Part shown: positions 1 to 9,170 of the stretch, piece by piece
Layout: each line of letters starts with the position of its first letter
How positions within the stretch are numbered: position 1 is the stretch's first letter
Source: Chitinophaga chungangae
GTDB lineage: Bacteria; Bacteroidota; Bacteroidia; Chitinophagales; Chitinophagaceae
DNA: 64,000 nt
NCBI RefSeq assembly: GCF_017742215.1
Contig: NZ_JAGHKP010000002.1
Span: 347,050-411,049 of the forward strand
Direction: 5' to 3'
Notes under the pieces: generated by a model
Told to the model about the DNA's origin: nothing
The model's input: only the letters and a program-made list of their open reading frames with translations
The model's database searches: none
Program-made: the position numbers and the translations under genes

Positions 1-889
1 TGGCCGTTATGTACATTTTGATACTGCCGTTGTCCAGAAGCGTGCCGCCGATCACTTTTTCCTTTTCATTTTTTGACACCGGCTCGCTTTCACCGGTGAT
101 CATCGATTCGTTCACATGGCCGCTGCCCCAGTAAATAGTGCCATCCATGGGGATCTTGTCTCCGGTGTTGACCAGTACCCGGTCGCCTACACGCAGCGCG
201 CTGTTGTCTACCTCGTCGATATGTTCTTCCCCTTTTTCGTTCACATGTATCTTTTTTGCTGCCGTATGCTGCATTTTGGCAAGCTCGGCAATAGCGGTGG
301 TCGTGGATTTGACGGACCTTTCCTCCAGGAGGTTGCCCAAAAACACCAGGGTGAGAATGGCGGCGGCGGTTTCATAAAAAAGATAATCCGCACCCATGTT
401 CATCAGCGTACCGGTAAGGCTGTACAGGAATGCGGCGGTGGCGCCCAGGGTAACGAGCACGTCCATGTTCGCCATCCCGTTCTTCAGCGACCGGAAGGCG
501 CTACGGCCGAAATGCAGCATGCCGGCGATGTATACCGGCAGGGTAAGCGCCAATTGCACCCAGGCATTGTGCAGCCAGTGCCAGTTCACCCACATATGCA
601 GCAGCAAAGGCGCCGTGAATACGAGGCAGAACCAGAACTTAAACGTAAGGGTGGTATAAAAAGGCTTCGTGGCGCCGCCCTGGTCGGGGAGCACAACTTC
701 ATAGCCCAGGCTGTTGATACCGTTGATGATCTCCCCGGCGTTGGCGCCCTGGGGAACGTTAAAGCGCAATTCCTCCGTGGCTACGCTGATGGCCACATCT
801 TCCATGCCTTTTTTCTCGAGGTATTTGGAAATGGTAAGGGCGCAGCTGGAGCAGTTCATCCCTTTTACCTTGCAACTGATCGTTTCCAT
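1..889 (-). CDS. copA: Heavy-metal (copper-type) translocating P1B-ATPase, C-terminus beyond window
   Basis: Inner-membrane ATPase that exports a soft metal, probably Cu(I). Only the first 296 residues are present; the reading frame runs open off the window start. The N-terminus is a heavy-metal-associated domain with GMNCSSC (Cys13, Cys16). Hydrophobic segments follow at about residues 84-102, 110-128, 143-163 and 170-188, then the actuator domain with its TGES loop (265-268). The phosphorylation motif DKTGT and the CPC metal site lie outside the window, so the metal specificity is inferred from family resemblance only. The ATG at 889 was chosen because it directly precedes the metal-binding domain. 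A TAnnTTTG element lies at 929-936 upstream. The gene is divergent from tsaE. Confidence 0.9.
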   Translation of the reverse strand, partial: METISCKVKGMNCSSCALTISKYLEKKGMEDVAISVATEELRFNVPQGANAGEIINGINSLGYEVVLPDQGGATKPFYTTLTFKFWFCLVFTAPLLLHMWVNWHWLHNAWVQLALTLPVYIAGMLHFGRSAFRSLKNGMANMDVLVTLGATAAFLYSLTGTLMNMGADYLFYETAAAILTLVFLGNLLEERSVKSTTTAIAELAKMQHTAAKKIHVNEKGEEHIDEVDNSALRVGDRVLVNTGDKIPMDGTIYWGSGHVNESMITGESEPVSKNEKEKVIGGTLLDNGSIKMYITA

Positions 890-928
890 CGCTTATCTGA
901 TTATTCGGGGGGTTAACCGGATGCAGTG

Positions 929-936
929 CAAAATTA
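929..936 (-). promoter_or_regulatory. -7 promoter element (TAATTTTG) of the P-type ATPase gene
   Basis: Matches the Bacteroidota -7 consensus TAnnTTTG exactly and lies 40 nt upstream of the ATG at 889. Confidence 0.55.
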
Positions 937-966
937 CCACATACGGCCTTTGAAAAGGAGTGATTT

Positions 967-1068
967 TATTGCAACGGCGGTGCTTTTTACGGCCCGGGGC
1001 GGAACGTTTCCGGCTATGGGAGCGGCTTACGGGGAAGGGGAACTATTATTGCAACACCCGTGCTTTTT
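967..1068. repeat. Pair of imperfect direct repeats 80 bp apart
   Basis: Positions 967-988 and 1047-1068 share ttattgcaac, then five differing bases, then tgcttttt. They lie in the non-coding gap between the ATPase gene and tsaE. Function is unknown; they could be a binding site pair or a duplicated remnant. Confidence 0.45.
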
Positions 1069-1135
1069 CGGTGAGGCGCAGCGGGATAATGGGAGGGAAT
1101 TGCTAATTTTATGGCTTATACCAGGGATACAGCGT

Positions 1136-1597
1136 ATGAGGATCACATTTTCACATGCGGAGCTGCCGGAAACCGCCCGCCAATTTTGGGAAACTTATGC
1201 CAGCGAGCAGGTCTTTGCGATGAATGGCGAAATGGGCGTGGGAAAAACCACTTTCGTAAAAGCGCTCTGCTCCGCCAAAGGCGTGGAAGATTCCACCGCC
1301 AGCCCCACTTTTTCCATTATCAACGAATACCGGTATACGGACGCGCGGAACCGGGAAAAACTCATCTACCACCTGGACCTTTACCGTCTCAAAAGCCTGG
1401 AAGAAGCGATAGAAGCAGGCGTGGAAGACTGTCTGTACCATCCGGACGCCATCTGTTTCGTGGAATGGCCCGATGTGGTGGCGCCGTTGCTGCCGCAGGA
1501 CACGGTGTATGTATACCTGTCCGTAACGGCGGACCAGCGCAGGAAACTCGTCGCCGGATCGGCCGACCCGGGGGAATTTACGCCGTCGCTGCAATAA
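1136..1597 (+). CDS. tsaE: tRNA threonylcarbamoyladenosine biosynthesis ATPase TsaE
   Basis: TsaE is the ATPase that works with TsaB and TsaD in making the t6A modification at position 37 of ANN-decoding tRNAs. The protein is 153 residues, the usual family length. The P-loop GEMGVGKTT is at residues 31-39, followed by the family-typical SPTFSIINEY stretch (about 62-71), HLDLYRL and the FVEWPD segment. The frame stays open upstream to 926, but that extension resembles nothing, while the ATG at 1136 gives the standard N-terminus with an aminoacyl 'E-T-A-R-Q-F' helix before the P-loop. The neighbouring alanine dehydrogenase gene has its own promoter element, so these two need not form an operon. 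Confidence 0.93.
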   Translation: MRITFSHAELPETARQFWETYASEQVFAMNGEMGVGKTTFVKALCSAKGVEDSTASPTFSIINEYRYTDARNREKLIYHLDLYRLKSLEEAIEAGVEDCLYHPDAICFVEWPDVVAPLLPQDTVYVYLSVTADQRRKLVAGSADPGEFTPSLQ

Positions 1598-1603
1598 TAA
1601 ATG

Positions 1604-1611
1604 TATCTTTG
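1604..1611 (+). promoter_or_regulatory. -7 promoter element (TATCTTTG) of ald
   Basis: Exact TAnnTTTG match 32 nt upstream of the ald ATG, just after the tsaE stop codon. Confidence 0.55.
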
Positions 1612-1643
1612 GAAGCACCTAACACACTCAATTTTCTACGATT

Positions 1644-2861
1644 ATGGAGCCAAGGCAAAAAACTGTCGTGAGTGCCGGATTTACATATTCCCCTTTGGAA
1701 GAAACGCTGGACATACCCCTGAAAAACTCGAGGTTGTTCATTGGTATCCCCAAAGAAACTTCCTTCCAGGAAAGCCGCATTGCGTTAACGCCCGATGCCG
1801 TCAGCATTCTCAGCAACAACGGCCATCACATAGTCGTAGAGCATAAAGCCGGCGACGGTTCCCACTTCTACGATACGGATTATTCCGAAGCCGGTGCGGA
1901 GATCGTGTACGATAAAAAGGAGGTATTCAAAGCCGACATCATCGTAAAATCAGCCCCGCTTAATGACGAAGAGATAGAACTGCTGCACCCTCACCAGATC
2001 GTTATCTCGCCCATTCATTTGTCCGTGTTGAAGGCCGAACAGCTGCAGAAGATGATGGACAAACGCATCACGCTGCTGTCTTTCGAGAACCTGAAAGACG
2101 ATTCCGGCACATATCCCATCGTGCGGGCCATGAGCGAAATAGCGGGCGGCGCGGTGATGCTCATTGCCGGGCAGTATCTCAGCAATTCGAACAAGGGCAA
2201 AGGCATCCTGCTGGGCGGCGTTACGGGCATCCCTCCCACCAAGGTGGTGATCATCGGCGCGGGCATCGTGGGGGAATTCGCGGCGCGTACGGCGCTGGCG
2301 CTGGGCTCGTCCGTAAAAGTGTTCGACAACAACATCTACAAGCTCAAAAGGCTGCAGAACAATATCGGCGTACGTGTATTCACTTCCGTTATCCAGCCTA
2401 AAGTGCTGGCGGAGCAGCTGCGGAATGCAGACGTTGCGGTGGGCGCCCTTTCCTCGCAAAGCGGCAGAACCCCCATTGTAGTGTCGGAAAGCATGGTGAG
2501 CAATATGAAAGCCGGCTCGGTGATCGTAGACGTAAGCATCGACCGCGGCGGCTGTTTCGAAACTTCCGAGGTAACCACCCACGAAAACCCCGTTTTCAAA
2601 AAATACGACGTGATCCATTACTGCGTGCCCAACATCCCTTCGGGTTTCGCCGGCACTGCGTCGCAGGCCATCAGCAACGTCTTAATGCCCCTCCTGCTGG
2701 AAGCGGCCGACGACGGCGGTTTCGAGAACCTGGTATGGATCAAACGCGGCGTGCGCAACGGTATTTACCTTTATAAAGGCGCGCTCACCAATTATCATCT
2801 CAGCGAAAAATTCAAATTGAAGTACACCGATCTGGAGTTGTTGCTGGCGGTGAAGGGGTAG
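1644..2861 (+). CDS. ald: Alanine dehydrogenase (AlaDh/PNT family)
   Basis: Cytoplasmic NAD-dependent enzyme converting L-alanine to pyruvate and ammonia, or the reverse. At 405 residues it is longer than the classic 370-residue Ald because of an N-terminal extension of about 30 residues, common in Bacteroidota homologues. Seen: the substrate-binding N-terminal half with GIPKET near residue 34 and RIALTPDAV, the nucleotide-binding GAGIVGEFAA motif near residue 200, and a DVSIDRGGCFE segment typical of the AlaDh/PNT C-terminal domain. The AlaDh/PNT fold is also used by the transhydrogenase alpha subunit, but no membrane subunit lies nearby, which favours alanine dehydrogenase. It is followed by a weak hairpin at 2863-2881. 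Confidence 0.88.
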   Translation: MEPRQKTVVSAGFTYSPLEETLDIPLKNSRLFIGIPKETSFQESRIALTPDAVSILSNNGHHIVVEHKAGDGSHFYDTDYSEAGAEIVYDKKEVFKADIIVKSAPLNDEEIELLHPHQIVISPIHLSVLKAEQLQKMMDKRITLLSFENLKDDSGTYPIVRAMSEIAGGAVMLIAGQYLSNSNKGKGILLGGVTGIPPTKVVIIGAGIVGEFAARTALALGSSVKVFDNNIYKLKRLQNNIGVRVFTSVIQPKVLAEQLRNADVAVGALSSQSGRTPIVVSESMVSNMKAGSVIVDVSIDRGGCFETSEVTTHENPVFKKYDVIHYCVPNIPSGFAGTASQAISNVLMPLLLEAADDGGFENLVWIKRGVRNGIYLYKGALTNYHLSEKFKLKYTDLELLLAVKG

Positions 2862-2862
2862 C

Positions 2863-2881
2863 CCGTCAGGACGGTTTTTTT
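2863..2881 (+). terminator. Short Rho-independent terminator after ald
   Basis: A short ccgt/acgg stem with a 4-nt loop is followed by seven T. The stem is only 4-5 bp, so this is weak. Confidence 0.4.
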
Positions 2882-2898
2882 CCTCGTCGTTGGTACAA

Positions 2899-4143
2899 TC
2901 AAAACAACGTATACCTCACCAGCAATTGCAGGCTCATCACATGGGAGTTCAACGCCAGGAACGGGCTGATGTTATGCGGGAACGTATATCGCAATTCCGC
3001 GTGCAGTTTTTCATAACGCACACCCACGCCTGTCAGCACCGGGAGAAAAAATTCCCTGCCGCCGTCCAGCGCTTTTTCGGGCTCCGGCGTAAAAGAACTG
3101 TTCTCAACGATCCTTCTCAGTTCGTCTTTACCACCGATCGAGATCGCGCCGGCCACGCCAACGTTGGCGTAGGGCCGCAGCTTGCCTTTCGGGTAAGTGT
3201 ATTTTACCAGCGTTTGTATTTGTATGTATTGCAGGTCGATGTCGGCTTCGTAATGGAGACCGCTGCGCATGAACGAGGATGACATGGGGCGGCTCGTGTA
3301 CACCACCTCGTTGTTCCATGAAAATTTCTGGCGGTTGCGGGAAATCGGGATGTCCAGAAAAATGCCGGCCACGGGTGAAAATGTCGGGTCGTATTTGCCC
3401 CTGGCAAGCGGATGATCGCCGGTGAACCGGATGAAGTTCATGCTGCCGCCCGCCATCACGCCGAAGGTAGCTTTCGTTTGCCGGTCTTCCTTGCGAAGCG
3501 TCACCTGTTCGCCCGGGTACCGGCAGGTAACATACTGTTGCAGTATTTTCCGGATATCCTTTTCAGAATAATCCAGCCGCAGTACTTTTTGCTGCGCCAC
3601 ACATTTCCCGGCGATGTTCGCCAGTTGCTGCCGGTAGAAATAATGCGTCATCAGTTTGCTGTAGTCCGGGGAATCCTGGTCGTGAACATACACCACCTTT
3701 TTCACGAGCTGGGTAACGCTGTCTTTCTCCACCACGGCGAAATGCTCGCGGCTGTTACGGTCCGCGTACACCAGGAGTTTCACGGGGCCGTTCATGAGCA
3801 CGCGGAAAAAAAACGCGCCGGAAACCCAATCCCTTTCCCGGGAATCGGAAAGAACGTCTACGGTTTCTTTTGTAACGTCCATCCTGGCGTTGATGGAAAG
3901 ATAACTTTCTTCGTTCTCCGCTACGCGGAAACCTTTGATATCTTCGGGTTTATAAGTCTTTTCGGCGCCGCCGCCGTCGCGGAAAACGATCTGCAGCGGG
4001 CTTTTATCCCACTTGCGGTAATCGATCAGGCCGCGGGCGCTGTCTCCGTTCGGGAACGTAACGGTACCGGGAATGAAATTTTGCTGGGCGGAAAGGGATA
4101 ACGTTGCCACCAAACAGGCACAGGTAAGGTACAGGAATCGCAT
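2899..4143 (-). CDS. Outer-membrane beta-barrel protein of unknown function
   Basis: A 414-residue exported protein. It has a signal peptide (about residues 1-19, ending LSLSAQ). Residues 20-200 form a domain with repeated strand-turn patterns that begins by describing a 'pgTVTFPNGDSARGLIDY' type segment, as in many unannotated Bacteroidota proteins. From about residue 225 onward alternating hydrophobic strands, starting TFGVMAGGSMNFIRF and ending with an aromatic C-terminus (LLVRYTLF), look like a PorT/OmpA-like 8-strand outer-membrane barrel. The terminal Phe is typical of barrel proteins. It lies directly downstream of uppP on the same strand (19 bp gap), so it may be cotranscribed with the ftsX-DUF3098-uppP set. 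The specific role is unknown. Confidence 0.75.
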   Translation of the reverse strand: MRFLYLTCACLVATLSLSAQQNFIPGTVTFPNGDSARGLIDYRKWDKSPLQIVFRDGGGAEKTYKPEDIKGFRVAENEESYLSINARMDVTKETVDVLSDSRERDWVSGAFFFRVLMNGPVKLLVYADRNSREHFAVVEKDSVTQLVKKVVYVHDQDSPDYSKLMTHYFYRQQLANIAGKCVAQQKVLRLDYSEKDIRKILQQYVTCRYPGEQVTLRKEDRQTKATFGVMAGGSMNFIRFTGDHPLARGKYDPTFSPVAGIFLDIPISRNRQKFSWNNEVVYTSRPMSSSFMRSGLHYEADIDLQYIQIQTLVKYTYPKGKLRPYANVGVAGAISIGGKDELRRIVENSSFTPEPEKALDGGREFFLPVLTGVGVRYEKLHAELRYTFPHNISPFLALNSHVMSLQLLVRYTLF

Positions 4144-4162
4144 GTATTAATTTTTTCCGTTT

Positions 4163-4957
4163 TTATGCTTCCATCCGGTAGCCCATAAAAAAGGCCGCCA
4201 GGATGATGATACCAACGACAATACGGTAGTAACCCCACATTTTGAAGCCGAACTTCTGCAAAGCGCCGATAAAGAACTTGATAGCGAGCATCGCCACGAT
4301 AAACGCCACGATGTTGCCGATCGCCAGCAGTTTGAGATTTTCGCCGGAGCTGAGGAGAAGATCGCGGTGCTTTAACAGTTTGTAACCGGTGGCGGCGGCC
4401 ATGGTGGGCACCGCCAGGAAAAAGGAAAATTCGGCCGCGGCATGACGGGTCAGCTTCTGCTGCATGCCGCCGATTATGGTGGCGGCGCTGCGGCTTACGC
4501 CGGGCACCAGCGCGAGGCACTGGAACAGGCCGATGCGGATCGCTTTGAAATAGTCCATTCCTTCATCAGAGGTGATAGTGGGAGAATTGAACCATTTGTC
4601 TACATACAGCAATACGATACCGCCGAGCAGCAGCGTGGCGCCAACGACTTCCGGTTTTTCCAGCAGGCTGTCTATCTGGTCCCCGAGCAGATAGCCGAGA
4701 ATGAGCGCGGGCAGTACGCCCAGGAACAGTTTCAGGTAAAACTGGGGTTTGCTGAAATTGAAGAATTTTTTCCAGTACAGCACCACTACCGCGAGGATCG
4801 CGCCCAGCTGGATGCATACCTCGAAGAGTTTGGTAAATTCGTCTTTATTGATCCCCATCAGGCTGCTGGCTATGATCATGTGGCCGGTGGACGAAACGGG
4901 GATGAATTCTGTCAGTCCTTCTACAATCGCAATGATAATCGCTTCTAAAGTGCTCAT
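4163..4957 (-). CDS. uppP: Undecaprenyl-diphosphate phosphatase
   Basis: Integral membrane enzyme that dephosphorylates undecaprenyl pyrophosphate so the lipid carrier can be recycled for peptidoglycan and O-antigen synthesis; overexpression of the family gives bacitracin resistance. The 264-residue protein has the two BacA signatures: [15 protein letters not shown] (residues 13-27, including the catalytic-site Glu and Ser) and [10 protein letters not shown] (152-161, with the conserved Arg). About eight hydrophobic segments are visible. It lies 67 bp downstream of the DUF3098 gene in an ftsX-DUF3098-uppP arrangement that is common in Bacteroidota. Confidence 0.96.
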   Translation of the reverse strand: MSTLEAIIIAIVEGLTEFIPVSSTGHMIIASSLMGINKDEFTKLFEVCIQLGAILAVVVLYWKKFFNFSKPQFYLKLFLGVLPALILGYLLGDQIDSLLEKPEVVGATLLLGGIVLLYVDKWFNSPTITSDEGMDYFKAIRIGLFQCLALVPGVSRSAATIIGGMQQKLTRHAAAEFSFFLAVPTMAAATGYKLLKHRDLLLSSGENLKLLAIGNIVAFIVAMLAIKFFIGALQKFGFKMWGYYRIVVGIIILAAFFMGYRMEA

Positions 4958-5024
4958 GGTGCTGAAAAAATAACAAAAGCGATGAGGTGATCATCGCTGT
5001 ATGAGAAATGTTTTCCGTTCCGGG

Positions 5025-5273
5025 TTATTGTTTGGGTTTGCGCATGATGGCGTATACTTCCACGGCGAGGCCGAGCAGTATCACGATGGGTGCCAGGGTA
5101 ATGCGGCGGAAGCTGTAAACTTCATCGGGCGAAAAGCGGCTTGGATCGTCGCTGTTGCCGCCCATCATCAGCAAAAAGCCGATCACGATCAGCGCAACGC
5201 CGGCCAGCATCAGCTGGTAATTGGATTTTCCGAAGAGGCTTTGTTGTTCGCCCTGTTTAATTTCTTTAGCCAT
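5025..5273 (-). CDS. DUF3098 small membrane protein
   Basis: An 82-residue protein with two hydrophobic segments (about 20-38 and 57-75) separated by a polar loop carrying SPDEVYSFRR, the arrangement of DUF3098. The family has no known function. Members are usually found, as here, between ftsX and uppP, 20 bp downstream of ftsX, which suggests a role linked to the division site or cell-wall lipid cycle; this is inference from context only. Confidence 0.88.
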   Translation of the reverse strand: MAKEIKQGEQQSLFGKSNYQLMLAGVALIVIGFLLMMGGNSDDPSRFSPDEVYSFRRITLAPIVILLGLAVEVYAIMRKPKQ

Positions 5274-5293
5274 TATCGTAAGTTAACTTTTGA

Positions 5294-6166
5294 TCAATAT
5301 AAATCGTCCAGTTTCAGTTTCAGGTACTTCATCACCGCGCGGTGCGTGCTCAGCAGGGAGATCACGATGCCGATGGCGATAAGCCCGAGAAACAGCAGGC
5401 CCGTCATCCAATAATCGCGCATGCCTTTCAGTTCCGGCAGGGCCGATTCAGCCGTGTACATCAGGGCGATGAGGCCTGCGATGGCCAGTACTGCGCTGAT
5501 GGCGCCGTTGATGATGCTGCGCATATCGAAGGGTTTGGCGATGAACCAGCGGGTGGCTCCCACCATTTGCATGGTTTTTATCAGGAAGCGGTTGCTGTAC
5601 ATTGCCAGGCGGATAGTATTGTCTATGAGGAAAAGCACGACGATCGCCATGACAATGCTGATCACGAGCAGCACCATCCCGATCTTCTGCGCCTTGTCCA
5701 GCACCTGGGTGACCAGGGTTTTCGGGTAATTCAGCTCACGAACGGCCACCCTGTTCTTGATATGATCTTCGATCATCTTCAGGCTGTCCGGATGTACGTA
5801 ACGTTCGTACAGGGTGATGTCGATACTTGCGTCCAGCGGGTTGTAGCCCAGGATGGCGAAATTCTCTTCCGGGTTTTCCTTTTTGAAACGTTCGGCGGCC
5901 ATGTCTTTCGACACGTATTCGATCTGTTTCACGAAGGGCAGAACGGCCAGTGAATCTTTCAGCAGGATGGCCTGCTGGTCTTTCACGGTTTCGCGCAGAA
6001 ACACCTGTAACTCAATGCTTTCCTTGAAATAACGGCTAAGGTTCCGGGCATTGATCATAAAAAGGCCGAGTACGCCGAGCAATATCAATACCAGTGTAAC
6101 ACCAATGATTGAATAGATATACGACGGCTTCGATTTCTTTGCTGATGATTTCCCTGATTGAGCCAT
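5294..6166 (-). CDS. ftsX: Cell-division permease-like protein FtsX
   Basis: FtsX pairs with the ATPase FtsE at the division ring and transmits a signal to periplasmic cell-wall hydrolases. The 290-residue protein has the FtsX layout: a cytoplasmic tail, TM1 at about residues 18-37, a large extracytoplasmic domain (about 40-155), then three C-terminal membrane segments (about 165-187, 215-237 and 260-282) of the FtsX/MacB permease domain. No ftsE is in the window; in Bacteroidota ftsE is often unlinked. A near-match to the promoter element (TATTTTCG, 6185-6192) lies 19 nt upstream. Divergent from leuS. Confidence 0.92.
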   Translation of the reverse strand: MAQSGKSSAKKSKPSYIYSIIGVTLVLILLGVLGLFMINARNLSRYFKESIELQVFLRETVKDQQAILLKDSLAVLPFVKQIEYVSKDMAAERFKKENPEENFAILGYNPLDASIDITLYERYVHPDSLKMIEDHIKNRVAVRELNYPKTLVTQVLDKAQKIGMVLLVISIVMAIVVLFLIDNTIRLAMYSNRFLIKTMQMVGATRWFIAKPFDMRSIINGAISAVLAIAGLIALMYTAESALPELKGMRDYWMTGLLFLGLIAIGIVISLLSTHRAVMKYLKLKLDDLY

Positions 6167-6213
6167 TCCTCTTTAGTTTATGGGCGAAAATAATAAAAAT
6201 TAGGAGTTATGTT

Positions 6214-6221
6214 TACATTTG
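6214..6221 (+). promoter_or_regulatory. -7 promoter element (TACATTTG) of leuS
   Basis: Exact TAnnTTTG match about 117 nt upstream of the leuS ATG, in the divergent ftsX-leuS gap. This would give a leader of roughly 110 nt. Confidence 0.45.
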
Positions 6222-6337
6222 CCATCCCAAACGGTATTTTAACATTTTTTATTATGTAAAAATGGGGCCGGTTGGAAAATGCCGTGCAAAACATTAAATT
6301 ACTTATAACCGCCCGGAAATCCGGGCTTTTTACGCAT

Positions 6338-9115
6338 ATGGAGTATAATTTCAGGCAGATCGAACGGAAATGGCAGGAGCACTGGGTAAAAACCGGGGCT
6401 TACAAGGTCAGCAACAACAGCAGCAAGCCCAAGTGTTACGTGCTGGACATGTTCCCGTACCCTTCCGGGGCGGGTTTGCATGTGGGCCATCCGCTGGGGT
6501 ATATTGCATCGGACATATACGCCCGTTTCAAACGCCTTAAAGGATTTAACGTGCTGCACCCGATGGGGTACGACGCATTCGGCCTTCCTGCCGAGCAGTA
6601 CGCCCTCGAAACCGGTCAGCACCCGGCCGTGACCACGGAAGCCAATATCAATTCCTTTCGCAGCCAGCTGGACAATATCGGTTTCTGTTTCGACTGGGAC
6701 CGTGAGTTCCGTACCAGTGACCCTTCTTACTACAAATGGACGCAATACATCTTCCTCCAGCTGTTCAACGCCTGGTATAACCGCCACGCAAACAAAGCGG
6801 AGCCGGTGGAAACGCTCGTACGCATCTTCGAGGCCGATGGCAACGCGCACCACGAATGCCCCGGCGACCGGCAGATCCGCTTCAATGCCGACGAATGGAA
6901 CCAGTTTTCCTACGAGCGCCAGCAGGAGATCCTGATGGAATACCGCCTGGCTTACCTGGCTTATGCCGAGGTGAACTGGTGCCCCGCGCTGGGTACCGTG
7001 CTGGCGAACGACGAAGTGGTGAACGGCGTGAGCGAACGCGGCGGCCATCCCGTGATCAAGAAAAAAATGCGCCAGTGGTTCCTGCGGATCACCGAGTATG
7101 CGGACAGGCTGCTGGAAGGACTGGAAAAAGTCTCTTACAGCGAGGCCATGAAAGACATGCAGCGCAACTGGATCGGCAAAAGCCAGGGCGCGGAGATCAA
7201 ATTCAACATCGCCGGTTCGCTGGACGACATCGTGGTGTACACTACGCGGCCGGACACTATTTTCGGCGTGGACTTTATGGTGATCGCGCCGGAACATGAG
7301 CTGGTGGAACGTATCACCACTTCCGAACAACACGAAGCGATCGCAGCATACAAAGAATACGTACAAAGCCGCTCCGAGCGCGAGCGTATGGCCGAGGTGA
7401 AACAGATCACCGGCTGTTTTACGGGCGCTTACGCGGTCAATCCTTTCGACGGCCGGAAAATCCCGATCTGGACATCGGAGTACGTACTGGCCGGTTATGG
7501 CACCGGCGCCATTATGGCCGTGCCCTGCGGCGATCAGCGCGACTTCAGCTTTGCCAAACATTTCAATATTCCCATCACCAATATCCTGGGGGATGCGTTT
7601 AACGGTGAAGAGGCCAATCCGACCAAGGAAGGCAAACTGTTCAACAGTGATTTTATCACCGGCGTGGAAATGAAAGAAGCCATGAACCTGGTGGTCGACA
7701 AAATAGAAAACCTTGGCATCGGCAAGCGGCAGATCAATTTCCGCATGCGCGACGCGGGTTTCAGCCGCCAGCGTTATTGGGGCGAGCCGTTCCCGATCCT
7801 TTACCGCAATGGTATTCCCGAGGCGCTTCCGGAAGACCAGTTGCCGCTGGAACTGCCGCACGTGGAAAATTACCGTCCGGGCGAAGAAGGCGAAGGCCCG
7901 CTCGCGAATGTGACCGACTGGGTGAACCTGCCTGCAGCCGCGGGCACTTCATTGCGCCGGGAAACCAATACCATGCCCGGTTATGCCGGCAGCAGCTGGT
8001 ATTTCCTGCGGTATATGGACCCGCATAACGACCAGGCTTTCTGCGACCGGAAGATATCCGATTACTGGGGCCAGGTTGATCTTTACATCGGCGGCACGGA
8101 ACATGCCGTGGGGCACCTGCTCTATTCCCGCATGTGGACGAAAGCCTTATTCGACCTGGGTTTTATCGGCTTCGACGAGCCATATAAAAAACTGGTGAAC
8201 CAAGGCATGATCACCGGCAGCAGCAGGTTGGTATACCGTGTTCGCGGTACGAACCAGTATGTGTCTGCCGGGCTGAAAGATAAATACGACACCGACGAGC
8301 TGCACGTGGACGTGAATATCGTAGACGGCGTAGAGCTGGATACCGAGGCGTTCCGTCAGTGGCGCGCAGATTACTCCAATGCCCAGTTCATCCTCGAAGA
8401 CGGAAAGTACATTTGCGGCACACTCTCCGAAAAGATGAGCAAAAGCAAGTTCAACACCGTGAACCCGGATATGCTGGTCGATAAGTTCGGCGCGGACACG
8501 TTCCGTATGTACGAAATGTTCCTCGGGCCGGTAGAGCAGAGCAAACCCTGGGAAACCAAGGGCATCGAGGGCGTACACCGTTTTCTCAAGAAGTTCTGGC
8601 GCCTGTTTATGGACGAACAGAAGGGCCTGATCGTAAAAACCGGCGAGCCTACGGCCGACGAACTGAAAACTCTGCACAAGACCATCAGGAAGATCGAGGA
8701 GGATACCGAGCGTATGTCGTACAATACGGCAGTGAGCGCGTTCATGGTATGCGTAAACGAACTGACCGACCTGAAATGCAATAAAAAAGCGGTGCTCGAG
8801 CAAATGCTCGTGTTGCTGACGCCTTATGCTCCGCACGTCTGCGAAGAGCTGTGGCAGGCGATCGGCAACAGCGGTTCCGTGCTGGATGCTTCCTTCCCTG
8901 TATTCGAGGAAAAATACGTGGTGGAAAGCACCAAGGAATACCCTGTTTCCGTGAACGGCAAACTGCGTACGACCATTAATATTTCACTGGACGCGAGCAC
9001 CGAAGAAGTGCACCAAATCGCACTTTCCAACGAGGTGATCCAGAAATGGACGGACGGGCAAACGATCAAAAAAATCATTTTTGTGCCCGGCAAGATGATC
9101 AATGTGGTGATCTGA
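6338..9115 (+). CDS. leuS: Leucyl-tRNA synthetase
   Basis: Class I aminoacyl-tRNA synthetase that charges tRNA-Leu. The protein is 925 residues. The HIGH signature is HVGHP (48-52) and the KMSKS loop is at 699-703. Between them lies the CP1 editing domain, with TTRPDTIFGV (around 300) and GTGAIMAVPCGDQRDF. The C-terminal anticodon-binding and LeuRS-specific domains end with a VPGKMINVVI tail typical of bacterial LeuRS. The frame is open back to 6272, but the ATG at 6338 gives the standard MEYNFRQIERKWQ start. A terminator follows at 9137-9170. Confidence 0.97.
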   Translation: MEYNFRQIERKWQEHWVKTGAYKVSNNSSKPKCYVLDMFPYPSGAGLHVGHPLGYIASDIYARFKRLKGFNVLHPMGYDAFGLPAEQYALETGQHPAVTTEANINSFRSQLDNIGFCFDWDREFRTSDPSYYKWTQYIFLQLFNAWYNRHANKAEPVETLVRIFEADGNAHHECPGDRQIRFNADEWNQFSYERQQEILMEYRLAYLAYAEVNWCPALGTVLANDEVVNGVSERGGHPVIKKKMRQWFLRITEYADRLLEGLEKVSYSEAMKDMQRNWIGKSQGAEIKFNIAGSLDDIVVYTTRPDTIFGVDFMVIAPEHELVERITTSEQHEAIAAYKEYVQSRSERERMAEVKQITGCFTGAYAVNPFDGRKIPIWTSEYVLAGYGTGAIMAVPCGDQRDFSFAKHFNIPITNILGDAFNGEEANPTKEGKLFNSDFITGVEMKEAMNLVVDKIENLGIGKRQINFRMRDAGFSRQRYWGEPFPILYRNGIPEALPEDQLPLELPHVENYRPGEEGEGPLANVTDWVNLPAAAGTSLRRETNTMPGYAGSSWYFLRYMDPHNDQAFCDRKISDYWGQVDLYIGGTEHAVGHLLYSRMWTKALFDLGFIGFDEPYKKLVNQGMITGSSRLVYRVRGTNQYVSAGLKDKYDTDELHVDVNIVDGVELDTEAFRQWRADYSNAQFILEDGKYICGTLSEKMSKSKFNTVNPDMLVDKFGADTFRMYEMFLGPVEQSKPWETKGIEGVHRFLKKFWRLFMDEQKGLIVKTGEPTADELKTLHKTIRKIEEDTERMSYNTAVSAFMVCVNELTDLKCNKKAVLEQMLVLLTPYAPHVCEELWQAIGNSGSVLDASFPVFEEKYVVESTKEYPVSVNGKLRTTINISLDASTEEVHQIALSNEVIQKWTDGQTIKKIIFVPGKMINVVI

Positions 9116-9136
9116 TGCAAGGTTGAATGATATCGG

Positions 9137-9170
9137 TCCCGGTTGAATTGTTTCACCCGGGATTTTTTTT
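9137..9170 (+). terminator. Rho-independent terminator of leuS
   Basis: A tcccgg/ccggga stem (9137-9142 with 9157-9162) is followed directly by eight T. Confidence 0.7.

Noticed and set aside
926-1135. In-frame N-terminal extension of tsaE
   Set aside because: It adds about 70 residues that do not resemble any TsaE and covers the direct-repeat region; the ATG at 1136 gives a standard-length protein.
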